From assembly GCF_023518235.1 (NCBI RefSeq), contig NZ_CP090423.1, positions 496,001 to 560,000 on the forward strand: a DNA stretch of 64,000 bases, in the 5' to 3' direction. Position numbers and translations under genes: made by a program. Positions 51,635-60,078 of the stretch are shown piece by piece (the first letter of the stretch is position 1; every line of letters begins with the position of its first letter). The notes under the pieces were generated by a model. It was not told the origin of the DNA and made no database searches. It was given only the letters and a program-made list of their open reading frames with translations. This stretch comes from Stenotrophomonas maltophilia (GTDB lineage: Bacteria > Pseudomonadota > Gammaproteobacteria > Xanthomonadales > Xanthomonadaceae).

Positions 51635-52774
51635 ATGATCATCTCCGCCTCCACCGATTACCGTGCTGCCGCGCAACGCCGGCTGCCGCCGTTCCTGTTC
51701 CACTACATCGATGGCGGCGCATATGCCGAGCACACGCTGAAGCGCAACGTTTCCGACCTGTCCGACATCGCGCTGCGCCAGCGCATCCTGCGCAACATGT
51801 CCGACCTGAGCCTGGAAACCGAACTGTTCGGCGAAACGCTGGCGATGCCGGTGGCGCTGGGGCCGGTCGGCCTGACCGGCATGTACGCCCGGCGTGGCGA
51901 GGTGCAGGCGGCGCGCGCGGCCGACAGCCGTGGCATTCCGTTCACCCTGTCCACCGTGTCGGTGTGCCCGATCGAGGAGGTGGCGCCGGCGATCCAGCGG
52001 CCGATGTGGTTCCAGCTGTACGTGCTGCGTGACCGCGGCTTCATGCGCAACGCGCTGGAGCGCGCGCAGGCCGCCGGCGTGACCACGCTGGTGTTCACCG
52101 TGGACATGCCGGTGCCGGGCGCGCGCTATCGTGACGCGCATTCCGGCATGAGTGGCCCGAACGCAGCGCTGCGCCGCATCGGCCAGGCCATCACCCATCC
52201 GTGCTGGGCCTGGGATGTCGGCCTGCTGGGTCGCCCGCACGACCTCGGCAACATCTCCACCTACCGTGGCAACCCGACCGGGCTGGCGGACTACATCGGC
52301 TGGCTGGGCAGCAACTTCGATCCGTCCATTTCGTGGAAGGACCTGGAGTGGATCCGCGAGTTCTGGAAGGGCCCGATGGTGATCAAGGGCATCCTCGACC
52401 CGGATGATGCACGTGATGCGGTCAAGTTCGGTGCCGATGGCATCGTGGTCTCCAACCATGGCGGTCGCCAGCTCGATGGCGTGCTGTCCACCGCGCGCGC
52501 ACTGCCGGCGATCGCCGATGCGGTGCAGGGCGACCTGAAGATCCTGGCCGACTCCGGTATCCGCACCGGTCTGGACGTAGTGCGCATGCTGGCGTTGGGC
52601 GCCGACACCGTGCTGCTGGGCCGTGCCTTCGTCTACGCGCTCGCCGCACAGGGCGAGGCCGGCGTGGCCAATCTGCTGGACCTGATCGCCAAGGAAATGC
52701 GGGTGGCGATGACGCTGACCGGTGCCCGCCGCATCGCCGACATCGGCCGCGACTCGCTGGTCAACCTGCCGTGA
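51635..52774 (+). CDS. lldD: FMN-dependent L-lactate dehydrogenase
   Basis: This is a 379-residue member of the alpha-hydroxyacid oxidase family, full length. FMN and active-site signatures are clear: [10 protein letters not shown] carries the catalytic histidine and the substrate arginine, with [10 protein letters not shown] near the end. It oxidises L-lactate to pyruvate and passes electrons to the quinone pool at the inner membrane. It is translationally coupled to dld, which begins within its last codons. Confidence 0.96.
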   Translation: MIISASTDYRAAAQRRLPPFLFHYIDGGAYAEHTLKRNVSDLSDIALRQRILRNMSDLSLETELFGETLAMPVALGPVGLTGMYARRGEVQAARAADSRGIPFTLSTVSVCPIEEVAPAIQRPMWFQLYVLRDRGFMRNALERAQAAGVTTLVFTVDMPVPGARYRDAHSGMSGPNAALRRIGQAITHPCWAWDVGLLGRPHDLGNISTYRGNPTGLADYIGWLGSNFDPSISWKDLEWIREFWKGPMVIKGILDPDDARDAVKFGADGIVVSNHGGRQLDGVLSTARALPAIADAVQGDLKILADSGIRTGLDVVRMLALGADTVLLGRAFVYALAAQGEAGVANLLDLIAKEMRVAMTLTGARRIADIGRDSLVNLP

Positions 52775-54471
52775 GCGACCCGCAGACCGTGCTGGCGCGG
52801 TTGCGCGATGCTGTCGGCCGCCGCCATGTACTGACCGGTGACAAGGCCACCCGCCGTTTCCGCCGTGGCTACCGCTTCGGCGACGGTCCGGTACTGGCGG
52901 TGGTGCGGCCGGGCACGTTGCTGGAACTGTGGCACGTCCTGCAGGCCGCGGTGCAGGGTGGGGCGGCGATCATCCTGCAGGCGGCCAACACCGGACTGAC
53001 CGGCGGCTCGACCCCGGATGGCAACGACTATGGCCGTCCGATCGTGCTGGTCAGCACGTTGCGCCTGACCGGCATCCAGCTGTTGAACGAAGGGCGCCAG
53101 GTGCTGTGCCTGCCCGGCGCGACGCTGGACCGGCTGGAGCAGACACTGGCACCGCTCGGCCGCGAGCCGCATTCGGTGATCGGTTCGTCGTGCATCGGTG
53201 CGTCGGTGCTGGGCGGTATCTGCAACAACTCCGGTGGCGCGCTGGTGCGTCGCGGCCCGGCGTACACCGAGCTGGCACTGTACGCGCAGGTCGATGCGCA
53301 GGGCACACTGCAGCTGGTCAACCACCTGGGCATCGCCCTGGGCGATACGCCCGAACAGATCCTGCAGCGGCTGCAGGCCGGCGACTACACGGCGATGGAC
53401 GTGGGTGACGGCGACGGCCGGGCCGCCTCCGATCCGCGCTACGCCGAGGAAGTGCGTCGGGTCGATGCCGATACCCCGGCACGATTCAACGCCGACCCCA
53501 GCCGTCACTTCGAAGCTGCCGGTTCGGCCGGCAAACTGGCGGTGTTCGCGGTGCGCCTGGACACTTTCGAGAAGGAGGCCGCCGAAGTCTTCTACATTGG
53601 CAGCAACCGTACCGACAGCCTGACCGCGATCCGTCGCCAGCTGCTGACCGGCTTCGAGCGCCTGCCGATTGCCGGCGAATACATCCACCGCGATGCGTAT
53701 GACATCGGCGAACGCTACGGCAAGGACAGCTTCCTGCTGATCAATCACCTCGGCACCGCGCGTGTGCCGGCCGCGTTCGCGCTGAAGAGCCGCGTCGATG
53801 GCTGGTTCGAACGGCTGGGCCTGCGCGGGGTGACCGACCAGGTTATGCAGGGGCTGACGGGGCTGCTGCCCTCGCACCTGCCCGTGCGCATGGGCGAGTT
53901 CCGTCAGCGCTATGAACATCACCTGCTGCTGAAGGTGTCCGCGCAGGACGCAGCGCAGACCGAGGCTTGGTTGCGCGAGTTCTTCGCAGGCCATGAAGGC
54001 GGCTATTTCCACTGCACGCCGGAGGAGGGCCGCAAGGCGTTCCTGCATCGCTTCGCCGTGGCCGGTGCCGCCGTGCGCTACCGCGAGGTGCACCGCGAGC
54101 AGGTGCAGGACATCGTGGCACTGGACATCGCGCTGCGCCGCGATGATGCCGACTGGTTCGAGCAGCTGCCGGACGACATCGACAACCGCCTGCTGCACAA
54201 GCTGTACTACGGCCATTTCCTGTGTCACGTGTTCCACCAGGACTACATCGCGCGCAAGGGTGAAGACCCGATGGCGATCGAGCACGCGATGTGGGCCTTG
54301 CTGGACCAGCGCGGCGCAGAGTATCCGGCCGAGCACAATGTCGGCCACCTGTATCCGGCCAAGCCGGCGCTGGCGGGGTTTTACAAACAGCTGGACCCGA
54401 GCAATACCTTCAACCCTGGCATCGGCCAGACATCGAAGGAGAAGGGGTGGGGTGGCTGCGACTGCGGCTAG
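52771..54471 (+). CDS. dld: Quinone-dependent D-lactate dehydrogenase
   Basis: This 566-residue flavoprotein starts at a GTG overlapping the lldD stop by 4 bases. It has an FAD-binding PCMH domain ([25 protein letters not shown]) and a C-terminal membrane-associated D-lactate dehydrogenase domain ([15 protein letters not shown]). It matches E. coli Dld in length and order of motifs. It oxidises D-lactate to pyruvate, so the operon handles both lactate isomers. Confidence 0.95.
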   Translation: MSDPQTVLARLRDAVGRRHVLTGDKATRRFRRGYRFGDGPVLAVVRPGTLLELWHVLQAAVQGGAAIILQAANTGLTGGSTPDGNDYGRPIVLVSTLRLTGIQLLNEGRQVLCLPGATLDRLEQTLAPLGREPHSVIGSSCIGASVLGGICNNSGGALVRRGPAYTELALYAQVDAQGTLQLVNHLGIALGDTPEQILQRLQAGDYTAMDVGDGDGRAASDPRYAEEVRRVDADTPARFNADPSRHFEAAGSAGKLAVFAVRLDTFEKEAAEVFYIGSNRTDSLTAIRRQLLTGFERLPIAGEYIHRDAYDIGERYGKDSFLLINHLGTARVPAAFALKSRVDGWFERLGLRGVTDQVMQGLTGLLPSHLPVRMGEFRQRYEHHLLLKVSAQDAAQTEAWLREFFAGHEGGYFHCTPEEGRKAFLHRFAVAGAAVRYREVHREQVQDIVALDIALRRDDADWFEQLPDDIDNRLLHKLYYGHFLCHVFHQDYIARKGEDPMAIEHAMWALLDQRGAEYPAEHNVGHLYPAKPALAGFYKQLDPSNTFNPGIGQTSKEKGWGGCDCG

Positions 54472-54484
54472 ACAACCGATCCGG

Positions 54485-54551
54485 GTAGCGTCGAGCTTGC
54501 TCGACGGCCTCGTTTTCTGGATTACATGCAGTCGAGCAAGCTCGACTCTAC
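54485..54551. repeat. SMAG-type REP dimer
   Basis: A forward element (54485-54507, GTAGCGTCGAGCTTGCTCGA) and an inverted one (54528-54551, ending CTCTAC) face each other 20 bases apart, just after dld. It may act as a transcript-end hairpin. Confidence 0.85.
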
Positions 54552-54594
54552 GGGGAGCGGTTACCATCGGGGTTCCACATGCAGGAGCCCTCTG

Positions 54595-55464
54595 ATGCCC
54601 ATCGCTGTCGCCCGCACGGCCTTGTGCGCGGCTCTGCTGGCTACTCCGCTGCTGGCGCTGGCCCAGGCTTCGATCCTGCCGCAGCAGCGCGATGCCGCCG
54701 GCAACGTAATGGAGCCACTGGGCCAGGTGCTCGATGCCACCGGCATGCGCAGCTGCACCAGCGACGGCGCATGGTGCGTGCGCGTGCAGCCGGTGGCCAA
54801 CGATGGTGACCGGCCCACAACGCTTGAGGTGCAGGAGCGGGTGCCGGGCCAGCCGTCGCTGCACGTCCACCACGTGAGCATTGAGGTGCCAGCGGAGAGC
54901 GAGCTGTCGCTGTGGCCCTGGATCGTGCGGCTGGCGCCAGGGGTGGGCGCCGATGCGCCCGTGAAGGATCCACAGCAGCGCGCACGGCAGAACGTGCTGG
55001 TCGGTGGCATCGTCAAATTCAGCACCATGTATTCCGGCGGTGGCGCCGATGCGTCCACCCTGCAGTTGGCACGGGTGCGCCACCTTGAGGACGACATCCA
55101 AGTCGATGATGACGTGCTGACCGTACCGTGGCTGGGCAACGCGATGATCCGTGCCTGCTTCAGCGAGCAGGACATCAAGCAGCGCGCAGGGGCCTGCCAC
55201 GATGAGTATGGCTTCTCGGCCAAGCTGGGGTTGGACGTGGCCGCAGAGGGCATGCCGGTGCTGCGCTATCAGACCGTCGCAACACGGTTCCCGGCTGGCG
55301 TCTCACGCTTCGAGGATTCGCTGGCGAAGGGCCCGCTGAAGAAAAAGGACCTGCGCACCGAGCAGGACCCGGCGTGCAGTTATACGCGTCTTTTCCGCTT
55401 CAGCGATGGGATGTTCCGCACCGACCAGGCGCTGCCGGATTGCGCCGGATACACCGAACCCTGA
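54595..55464 (+). CDS. Hypothetical secreted protein
   Basis: This is a 289-residue protein with a signal peptide (residues 1-24, cut after A-L-A-Q-A). The rest is soluble and beta-rich with several cysteines (for example C-T-S-D-G-A-W-C). I do not recognise a family. It sits alone between two REP dimers. A GGAG site is 6-10 bases before the ATG. Confidence 0.75.
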   Translation: MPIAVARTALCAALLATPLLALAQASILPQQRDAAGNVMEPLGQVLDATGMRSCTSDGAWCVRVQPVANDGDRPTTLEVQERVPGQPSLHVHHVSIEVPAESELSLWPWIVRLAPGVGADAPVKDPQQRARQNVLVGGIVKFSTMYSGGGADASTLQLARVRHLEDDIQVDDDVLTVPWLGNAMIRACFSEQDIKQRAGACHDEYGFSAKLGLDVAAEGMPVLRYQTVATRFPAGVSRFEDSLAKGPLKKKDLRTEQDPACSYTRLFRFSDGMFRTDQALPDCAGYTEP

Positions 55465-55467
55465 GAT

Positions 55468-55541
55468 GTAGAGTCGAGCCTGCTCGACTGGCATTCCGTG
55501 CGGACTGACCGGAGAGCAGCCGAGCGTGTGCTCGGCTCTAC
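55468..55541. repeat. SMAG-type REP dimer
   Basis: A forward element (55468-55489, GTAGAGTCGAGC) and an inverted one (55516-55541, ending CTCTAC) lie between the convergent secreted-protein and I78 genes. Confidence 0.85.
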
Positions 55542-55559
55542 AGAAGCCCACGGCGGTGA

Positions 55560-55865
55560 TTACTCACAGCGGGTGGCGGTGATGATGTTGTCCTTGTCCA
55601 CGTACACCCGCAGACGGTCCTGGCGGATGTCCTTGGTGGTGATGGTGCTGGGGCCGATCGGGTTGACCAGGCCGGCACCACTCTCACTGGAGAGACGGCG
55701 GATGTTGGGTTCGTTGGCCGGCTGGCCGATCGCCCAGCCCAGCTGGCTGGCGTCGCAGCGGCCGGTACCCTTCACTTCTGGGCCCGGCGTGCTGACGCAG
55801 GCGGCCAGCAGCAGCGGCGTGGCAAGGGCGGCAAGGGCGAGGCGGGCGATGCTGATTCGGGTCAT
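55560..55865 (-). CDS. I78-family peptidase inhibitor lipoprotein
   Basis: This is a 101-residue protein from M-T-R-I-S-I. It has a lipoprotein signal (L-L-L-A-A-C, lipid on Cys23) followed by the I78 domain: C-D-A-S-Q-L-G-W-A-I-G-Q near the start and the end Y-V-D-K-D-N-I-I-T-A-T-R-C. The family is related to potato inhibitor I and blocks serine proteases; two cysteines probably form a disulfide. It is the last of a same-strand group of exported small proteins. Confidence 0.88.
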   Translation of the reverse strand: MTRISIARLALAALATPLLLAACVSTPGPEVKGTGRCDASQLGWAIGQPANEPNIRRLSSESGAGLVNPIGPSTITTKDIRQDRLRVYVDKDNIITATRCE

Positions 55866-55947
55866 CGGAACGGCTCCAGGGCGCATGATGGCGCCACCAT
55901 AGCACTGCGCCCACGCTGACGGCATGCGTTGGATCAAGGCGCGGCGT

Positions 55948-56625
55948 TCACGGCGCGCCGGGCGGGCCGCGCTTGATCGCTTCCCACACCTTATCCACGT
56001 GCGCGCGCAGCACTGGCGAAGCCGAAGCCAGCGCAGAATCATCCTGGCGCTCGCCACCGAACGGCGCGTCTCCCTCCACCTCCACCAGCGATTCGCCCCG
56101 CACTTCGTAGTACTGCTCCCCCTGGCGAAGGCCGATGCGCAGCTGCTGCGGGTCAACCCCGCCGCCACAGAAGCTGTGGCTGGCCAGGGTCAGCTCGGCG
56201 CGGCCATCGTTGTCGAGATCGGTCGCCGTCACCTGGTCCAGGAAATAGCCCGCGTCCAGGTCCAGGCCTTCGCATTGAATCGGGTCGTCGACGCTCCATC
56301 GCGACGTCCAGGGCGCCGCCTGGTCCGCACGCCGGTACAGTTCCGCGCGCAGGGTGATCTGCTCCACCGGATCCTCATCACCTTCGGCGGGCATCGTGCT
56401 TTCGCTGCGGGAAAGCAGCAGCAGGCCCGCGCCGTCGATGTCCTCGAACACCACCTGCGTCAGCAGCGTGCCCGGGTAAAGACCTTTCAGATCCGCATCG
56501 GATAGTGCAGGAGAGGTCTCGAACGTCGCTTTGGGGGCCGACCCGCCACATCCGCCCATGATCAGCATGAAAGCGATCAAGAGACATTGACCGGGTCTGC
56601 GAATGCGTCTTGCGTCAGTGCTCAT
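55948..56625 (-). CDS. Hypothetical lipoprotein with FG-GAP-like calcium loop
   Basis: This 225-residue protein has a lipobox (L-I-M-G-G-C). The mature part contains D-L-D-N-D-G-R-A-E-L-T-L, an FG-GAP/calcium-binding loop, followed by S-F-C-G-G-G-V-D-P. A similar loop occurs in the 190-residue lipoprotein at 57704-58276. It overlaps the upstream gene by 4 bases, so they are co-translated. Its position downstream of a T6SS effector candidate makes an immunity role possible but unproven. Confidence 0.75.
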   Translation of the reverse strand: MSTDARRIRRPGQCLLIAFMLIMGGCGGSAPKATFETSPALSDADLKGLYPGTLLTQVVFEDIDGAGLLLLSRSESTMPAEGDEDPVEQITLRAELYRRADQAAPWTSRWSVDDPIQCEGLDLDAGYFLDQVTATDLDNDGRAELTLASHSFCGGGVDPQQLRIGLRQGEQYYEVRGESLVEVEGDAPFGGERQDDSALASASPVLRAHVDKVWEAIKRGPPGAP

Positions 56626-57182
56626 CCATGCCCGCCAGTGGCACTGGCCAGGCTTTTCCAGATGTCCATGACCGTCCGCTCATCGACCCACGATGTGGAA
56701 GTCGCTCCATTGCTGAGAATGAAATTGCTATAGAAGAAGTGAGCATTGGCCACGGGCATGAATGCCACATGACACGCTGAGGTGGCTCGATACAGGGCCG
56801 CGTCCCGGTCGTCACAATCCACTTCGGCAGTAAACAGCGTGCGGCCGTTGATGATGATTGGCTTCAGTTCATAGGTAGACATGCCTGAGGTTACCTGCAA
56901 GTGCCCCTGAGCATCAGGAGACGCTGTTGCTGCGATGCCGACATCAGTGATGAACTGCTCGCTGGAGGAGAAGCAGAGAAATCCGATGCTCTTGTTCTTT
57001 CGCTGGAAGTCAAGGCACTTGGTCTGCGGATAGTTGCGTGCAATCGGACCATCAGCTGTGACTGTAATTCCTTTTGGGGAGCGCACACTGAGTTCGTTGT
57101 CCTTTGGCGTTGATGAGCAAGCGGGAGCCGAAAGGCAGGAGAGAGCTACCAGTGCTGTAAGCCTGTTTGATAACTGCTTCAT
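56622..57182 (-). CDS. Hypothetical exported protein, duplicated upstream as a pseudogene
   Basis: This 186-residue protein starts at M-K-Q-L-S-N. Its signal ends S-A-P-A-C, giving a probable lipoprotein. The body has no motif that I recognise. Sequence from about 56800 to 57120 has a diverged, broken copy just upstream at 57290-57607, so the gene was tandemly duplicated. Codon choice and GC are lower than in the neighbours, suggesting acquisition by transfer. It is coupled to the following lipoprotein gene by a 4-base overlap. Confidence 0.72.
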   Translation of the reverse strand: MKQLSNRLTALVALSCLSAPACSSTPKDNELSVRSPKGITVTADGPIARNYPQTKCLDFQRKNKSIGFLCFSSSEQFITDVGIAATASPDAQGHLQVTSGMSTYELKPIIINGRTLFTAEVDCDDRDAALYRATSACHVAFMPVANAHFFYSNFILSNGATSTSWVDERTVMDIWKSLASATGGHG

Positions 57183-57289
57183 GGTGTGCGCATAAGACAT
57201 GATGTGCCCATAAGAGCGGTTGTGGCTGATCGGAACTGATGCTGTCTGCGTCAGCCTCCAATTACCAGTTACGGTGGTCTGATGCAGCG

Positions 57290-57607
57290 GGAGTTCCTGT
57301 CATCACAGTCCACTTAGGCAGTAGACAGCCTGCGACCGTTGATGGTGATTGGCGTCATCTCATAGGTCGACATGCCCGAGGCGACTAGTAAGTACGCTTG
57401 AAGATCAGGAGAATTTGCTGTCGCTGTAATGCCGGAACCGGTGGTGAGCTTCTTGCTGGGGGAGGGCAAGTAGATCCAACGACCTTGCGATTTCGCTGGA
57501 AGTAAAGATACGTGCCCTGCAGATGCTTGCGCGCAACTTGAGCGATCAGCTGTGACGGTAATTGCGAGGAGGGACGTGCACCGGGTTCTTTGTATTCTGG
57601 CGTGGAT
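57290..57607 (-). pseudogene. Decayed tandem copy of the 56622-57182 gene
   Basis: Read side by side, this stretch aligns with 56800-57120: shared runs include TCACAGTCCACTTAGGCAGT against TCACAATCCACTTCGGCAGT, then CGACCGTTGATGGTGATTGG against CGGCCGTTGATGATGATTGG. Similarity goes on through TTTCGCTGGAAGT to TCAGCTGTGAC. No minus-strand frame stays open across it. Its 5' end, where a signal peptide would be encoded, is replaced by a 7-bp tandem repeat. It is a duplicated and inactivated gene. Confidence 0.8.
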
Positions 57608-57611
57608 ACTG

Positions 57612-57674
57612 TCCCGCTTCCCGCTTCCCGCTTCCCGCTTCCCGCTTCCCGCTTCCCGCTTCCCGCTTCCCGCT
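57612..57674. repeat. Nine-copy 7-bp tandem repeat (TCCCGCT)
   Basis: TCCCGCT is repeated nine times without error (63 bp). It lies between the pseudogene and the 190-residue lipoprotein gene. A perfect array of this kind mutates quickly in copy number by slipped pairing. It does not lie within a likely reading frame. Confidence 0.95.
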
Positions 57675-57703
57675 ACATGCCGTGAGCACGCAGCGTACTT
57701 CGG

Positions 57704-58276
57704 TCAGTCGCCCTGGGCCTGGCAGGCCGCGGCGAGATTCAGGCCTGCAGGTCCACGATACTGTGCTGCCTTGCTATCGAAGGTCAGCTGGATCTTTTCG
57801 GTGCGGACCGCATCACCTCGGCCCAGCGGGCAGTTCCTCGTCGCTTCCAGAGCCGGCCACGTGGCATGCGGCATGGCCGGAGCGGTCAGTGTCGTGAACT
57901 TTCCTTCCAGAAGACGGATGTAGGTTCCGTCCTTGCATTGGGCCAGGACCAGCTTGTCGGTCACGTCGATATCGCCATAACTGCTGCCGAAGTAGGTCAG
58001 GATGGCATCCTTGCGTCCATCCTTGTTCAGATCCGGTGTGTCGCTCAGCGATGTTTTTCCCTGCTGGCCACTGTACGGGCAGCCTTCATCGTCGCCGGGC
58101 GGACAGGCGCTGACGTGCTTTCCTTCCAGAGGGAGCAGCTCGATCCGATCGTCGATGGCGACTGCGGCGCAGGCGCGGTCCAGGGTATCGCCGACAGGGG
58201 GCTTGGCTGCACAGGAGGCGGCCAGGCAAAGGCCGGCCAGCAGCGGGGCGGCTCGAAGAACGGAAGGCATCGTCAT
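57704..58276 (-). CDS. Lipoprotein, candidate immunity protein for the adjacent effector
   Basis: This is a 190-residue protein with a lipoprotein-type signal (cut before Cys22 in L-A-A-S-C). The mature part has D-L-N-K-D-G-R-K-D-A-I-L, an FG-GAP-like calcium loop, and six cysteines. It overlaps the stop of the 598-residue effector candidate by 4 bases (ATGA). An exported protein coupled to a cell-wall-targeting effector fits an immunity role in the periplasm. This is inference from position; no family was recognised. Confidence 0.75.
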   Translation of the reverse strand: MTMPSVLRAAPLLAGLCLAASCAAKPPVGDTLDRACAAVAIDDRIELLPLEGKHVSACPPGDDEGCPYSGQQGKTSLSDTPDLNKDGRKDAILTYFGSSYGDIDVTDKLVLAQCKDGTYIRLLEGKFTTLTAPAMPHATWPALEATRNCPLGRGDAVRTEKIQLTFDSKAAQYRGPAGLNLAAACQAQGD

Positions 58277-60069
58277 ATTCCCGTGGTATCGAAGTGGAAG
58301 GAGCCGCGGCCATCACGCAATGCGCCCAGCTCGTTGTTGAGTGTGTAGTTGCGGCTGTTGCGCCCGGGATAGGTCGGCCAGTTGGCGAGACGATCCTGCG
58401 TGTCGTTGACCGTAAGCGCGTCAGTGAGAAGTTGCGCGGTGATCGCCTGCTCGTGTGCGTTGGTCCATTGCGCCGGTGCCGTCGCCCAGTTCAGCTGGGC
58501 ATGGCCGTTGATGGCGCGGGTTAACGAATCCCTGACGCGGGCCCCGGTCACGTGGCCCGGACGGAAGATATGCCAGCGCAGCAGGATCGCGACCGACTTT
58601 TCCGAGGTGTAGATGTCACCCAGCGTTGCGTTGATGTGGACGGCTCCCACATTGACTGCAATTGGGGCTGAGCGGATGTCGCGGATGCGGAAGCGGACCA
58701 TGTCCCACATCGCCTGCTGGAAGTTCGCGCAGGTGCGGCCGATCATGGCAAGACGATAGAACCAGTGCCAGGTCTTGAAGTAGTTGGCCTCCACGGTTGC
58801 CCGGTCGACCATGGGCAGCTGGGCCAGGCCGGTCGCCGCCTGCGCAGGCTGCGTCTGTTCGTTGTGATGGCGGATCCAGCCGACATACTTGCGACCGGTG
58901 CGGTCCCAGAGCGGCCCCGTGTTGACGCCGGCCCAGGCCGTCGCCGGATAAAGACCCAGATTGCCGAGATAGCGCTGGTAGTCGGCCTGGTTGCGATGCA
59001 GGAAGTAGGCCAGGAAGCCAGGCAGCTCGCCATTGTCATAGCCGCCGGCAGGCATCAGGCCCATGGTCCAATGGCACGGGCCGAGAGAGACCAGGGCGTC
59101 ATCGTAGGCGTTGATGCTGTCGAACATGCCCATGCATTCCTGCTCGGCCGTGGCGCGCACAACACGATAGGTGGACGCTGCGGCGCCGTTGGGTGTGGCG
59201 GCCAGGATTGCCGTGGTCGTCGCTGGACCGATCAGGCGTTCGGGCGTCATTTCCGCTTCGGCCCAGGTATGGTTGGGCACCTCGCTCATCGGGCCGCCGT
59301 AGGTCATGAACCGCGCGTAGCTGCCCAGCGACTGGTACTGGTCATCGCGGCGGCCGTTCGGAAGTGTGTAATGACCGGTGAAGTCCCTGCTGAACATCCG
59401 CACGCGGGCGACCACGCGATTGGCGGCATTGCGCACGGTGCCCTGCGTGATCTCGTCGAAGTTCCAGATATTGATGCCGTTGGTGAACGGTGTGGTGCGC
59501 TGGTTGTTGCCGGTGGCAACCTGCCATGCCTCGATGACCACCGGGCAGCGATAGTTGTTGCGTAGCCAGTGTTCCATCGCGGTGCGCGTGTCGGCATTCA
59601 TCACGCCGCTGATCGGGCCGGTGTAGCGCGATCCGTTGGCGACCCGATCCAATGAGGCGACGTGATAGCTTTCCGGTGGATTGGAGTTGGGGCGCAGTCC
59701 CAGCGCCATCACTTCCGGTGCGGTCAAGCCTGCCTGGGGCTGCCAACCGTGCAGCCGTCCCTGGTTCAGTTGCGCGGCATTGGCCATGCTGGCGTAGATC
59801 TGGAACTCGCGTACCGCCCACTCGGTGCCGCGACCGAACCCACCATCGGGTGTGCCGACGAACATGAAGCCCAGGGTGCGCAGGTCCTGCTGGAGCTGGC
59901 GCACGTGCTGCGGAATCGCCAGTGTCGCCCCGCCCTGGTTCTGCGGCGTCTGCGCGTTGGCGGGCGTGGGTGGCGGCGGATTGTCGACGGCCCCCCAGCG
60001 AGGCGGCCGGTTGTTTGCAGGCGTGCCGTCGTGGTCGCCTCGTTGCAGGTTGTGATTGCCGTAGATCAT
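58273..60069 (-). CDS. T6SS-linked peptidoglycan-binding protein, candidate cell-wall effector
   Basis: This is a 598-residue protein with no signal peptide. Residues ~1-50 are a Pro/Asn-rich lead. Residues ~55-100 form a PG_binding_1 unit (Q-Q-D-L-R-T-L-G-F, G-G-F-G-R-G-T-E-W-A-V-R-E-F-Q), and a second, weaker copy may follow (G-V-M-N-A-D-T-R-T-A). The ~400-residue C-terminal part matches no family I know; its most conserved-looking block is A-E-Q-E-C-M-G-M-F-D-S-I-N-A-Y-D-D-A (around residues 308-325), an acid-rich patch as found in lysozyme-like enzymes. It starts 9 bases after vgrG, whose C terminus also has a peptidoglycan-binding domain. Confidence 0.8.
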   Translation of the reverse strand: MIYGNHNLQRGDHDGTPANNRPPRWGAVDNPPPPTPANAQTPQNQGGATLAIPQHVRQLQQDLRTLGFMFVGTPDGGFGRGTEWAVREFQIYASMANAAQLNQGRLHGWQPQAGLTAPEVMALGLRPNSNPPESYHVASLDRVANGSRYTGPISGVMNADTRTAMEHWLRNNYRCPVVIEAWQVATGNNQRTTPFTNGINIWNFDEITQGTVRNAANRVVARVRMFSRDFTGHYTLPNGRRDDQYQSLGSYARFMTYGGPMSEVPNHTWAEAEMTPERLIGPATTTAILAATPNGAAASTYRVVRATAEQECMGMFDSINAYDDALVSLGPCHWTMGLMPAGGYDNGELPGFLAYFLHRNQADYQRYLGNLGLYPATAWAGVNTGPLWDRTGRKYVGWIRHHNEQTQPAQAATGLAQLPMVDRATVEANYFKTWHWFYRLAMIGRTCANFQQAMWDMVRFRIRDIRSAPIAVNVGAVHINATLGDIYTSEKSVAILLRWHIFRPGHVTGARVRDSLTRAINGHAQLNWATAPAQWTNAHEQAITAQLLTDALTVNDTQDRLANWPTYPGRNSRNYTLNNELGALRDGRGSFHFDTTGI

Positions 60070-60078
60070 GCATCCGTC

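Noticed and set aside
52633..55200. An 855-codon minus-strand frame opposite dld
   Set aside because: It crosses two genes and a repeat dimer on the other strand; no protein family features.
57612..57674. CRISPR array
   Set aside because: The units are 7 bp, contiguous and without spacers, so this is a simple tandem repeat.
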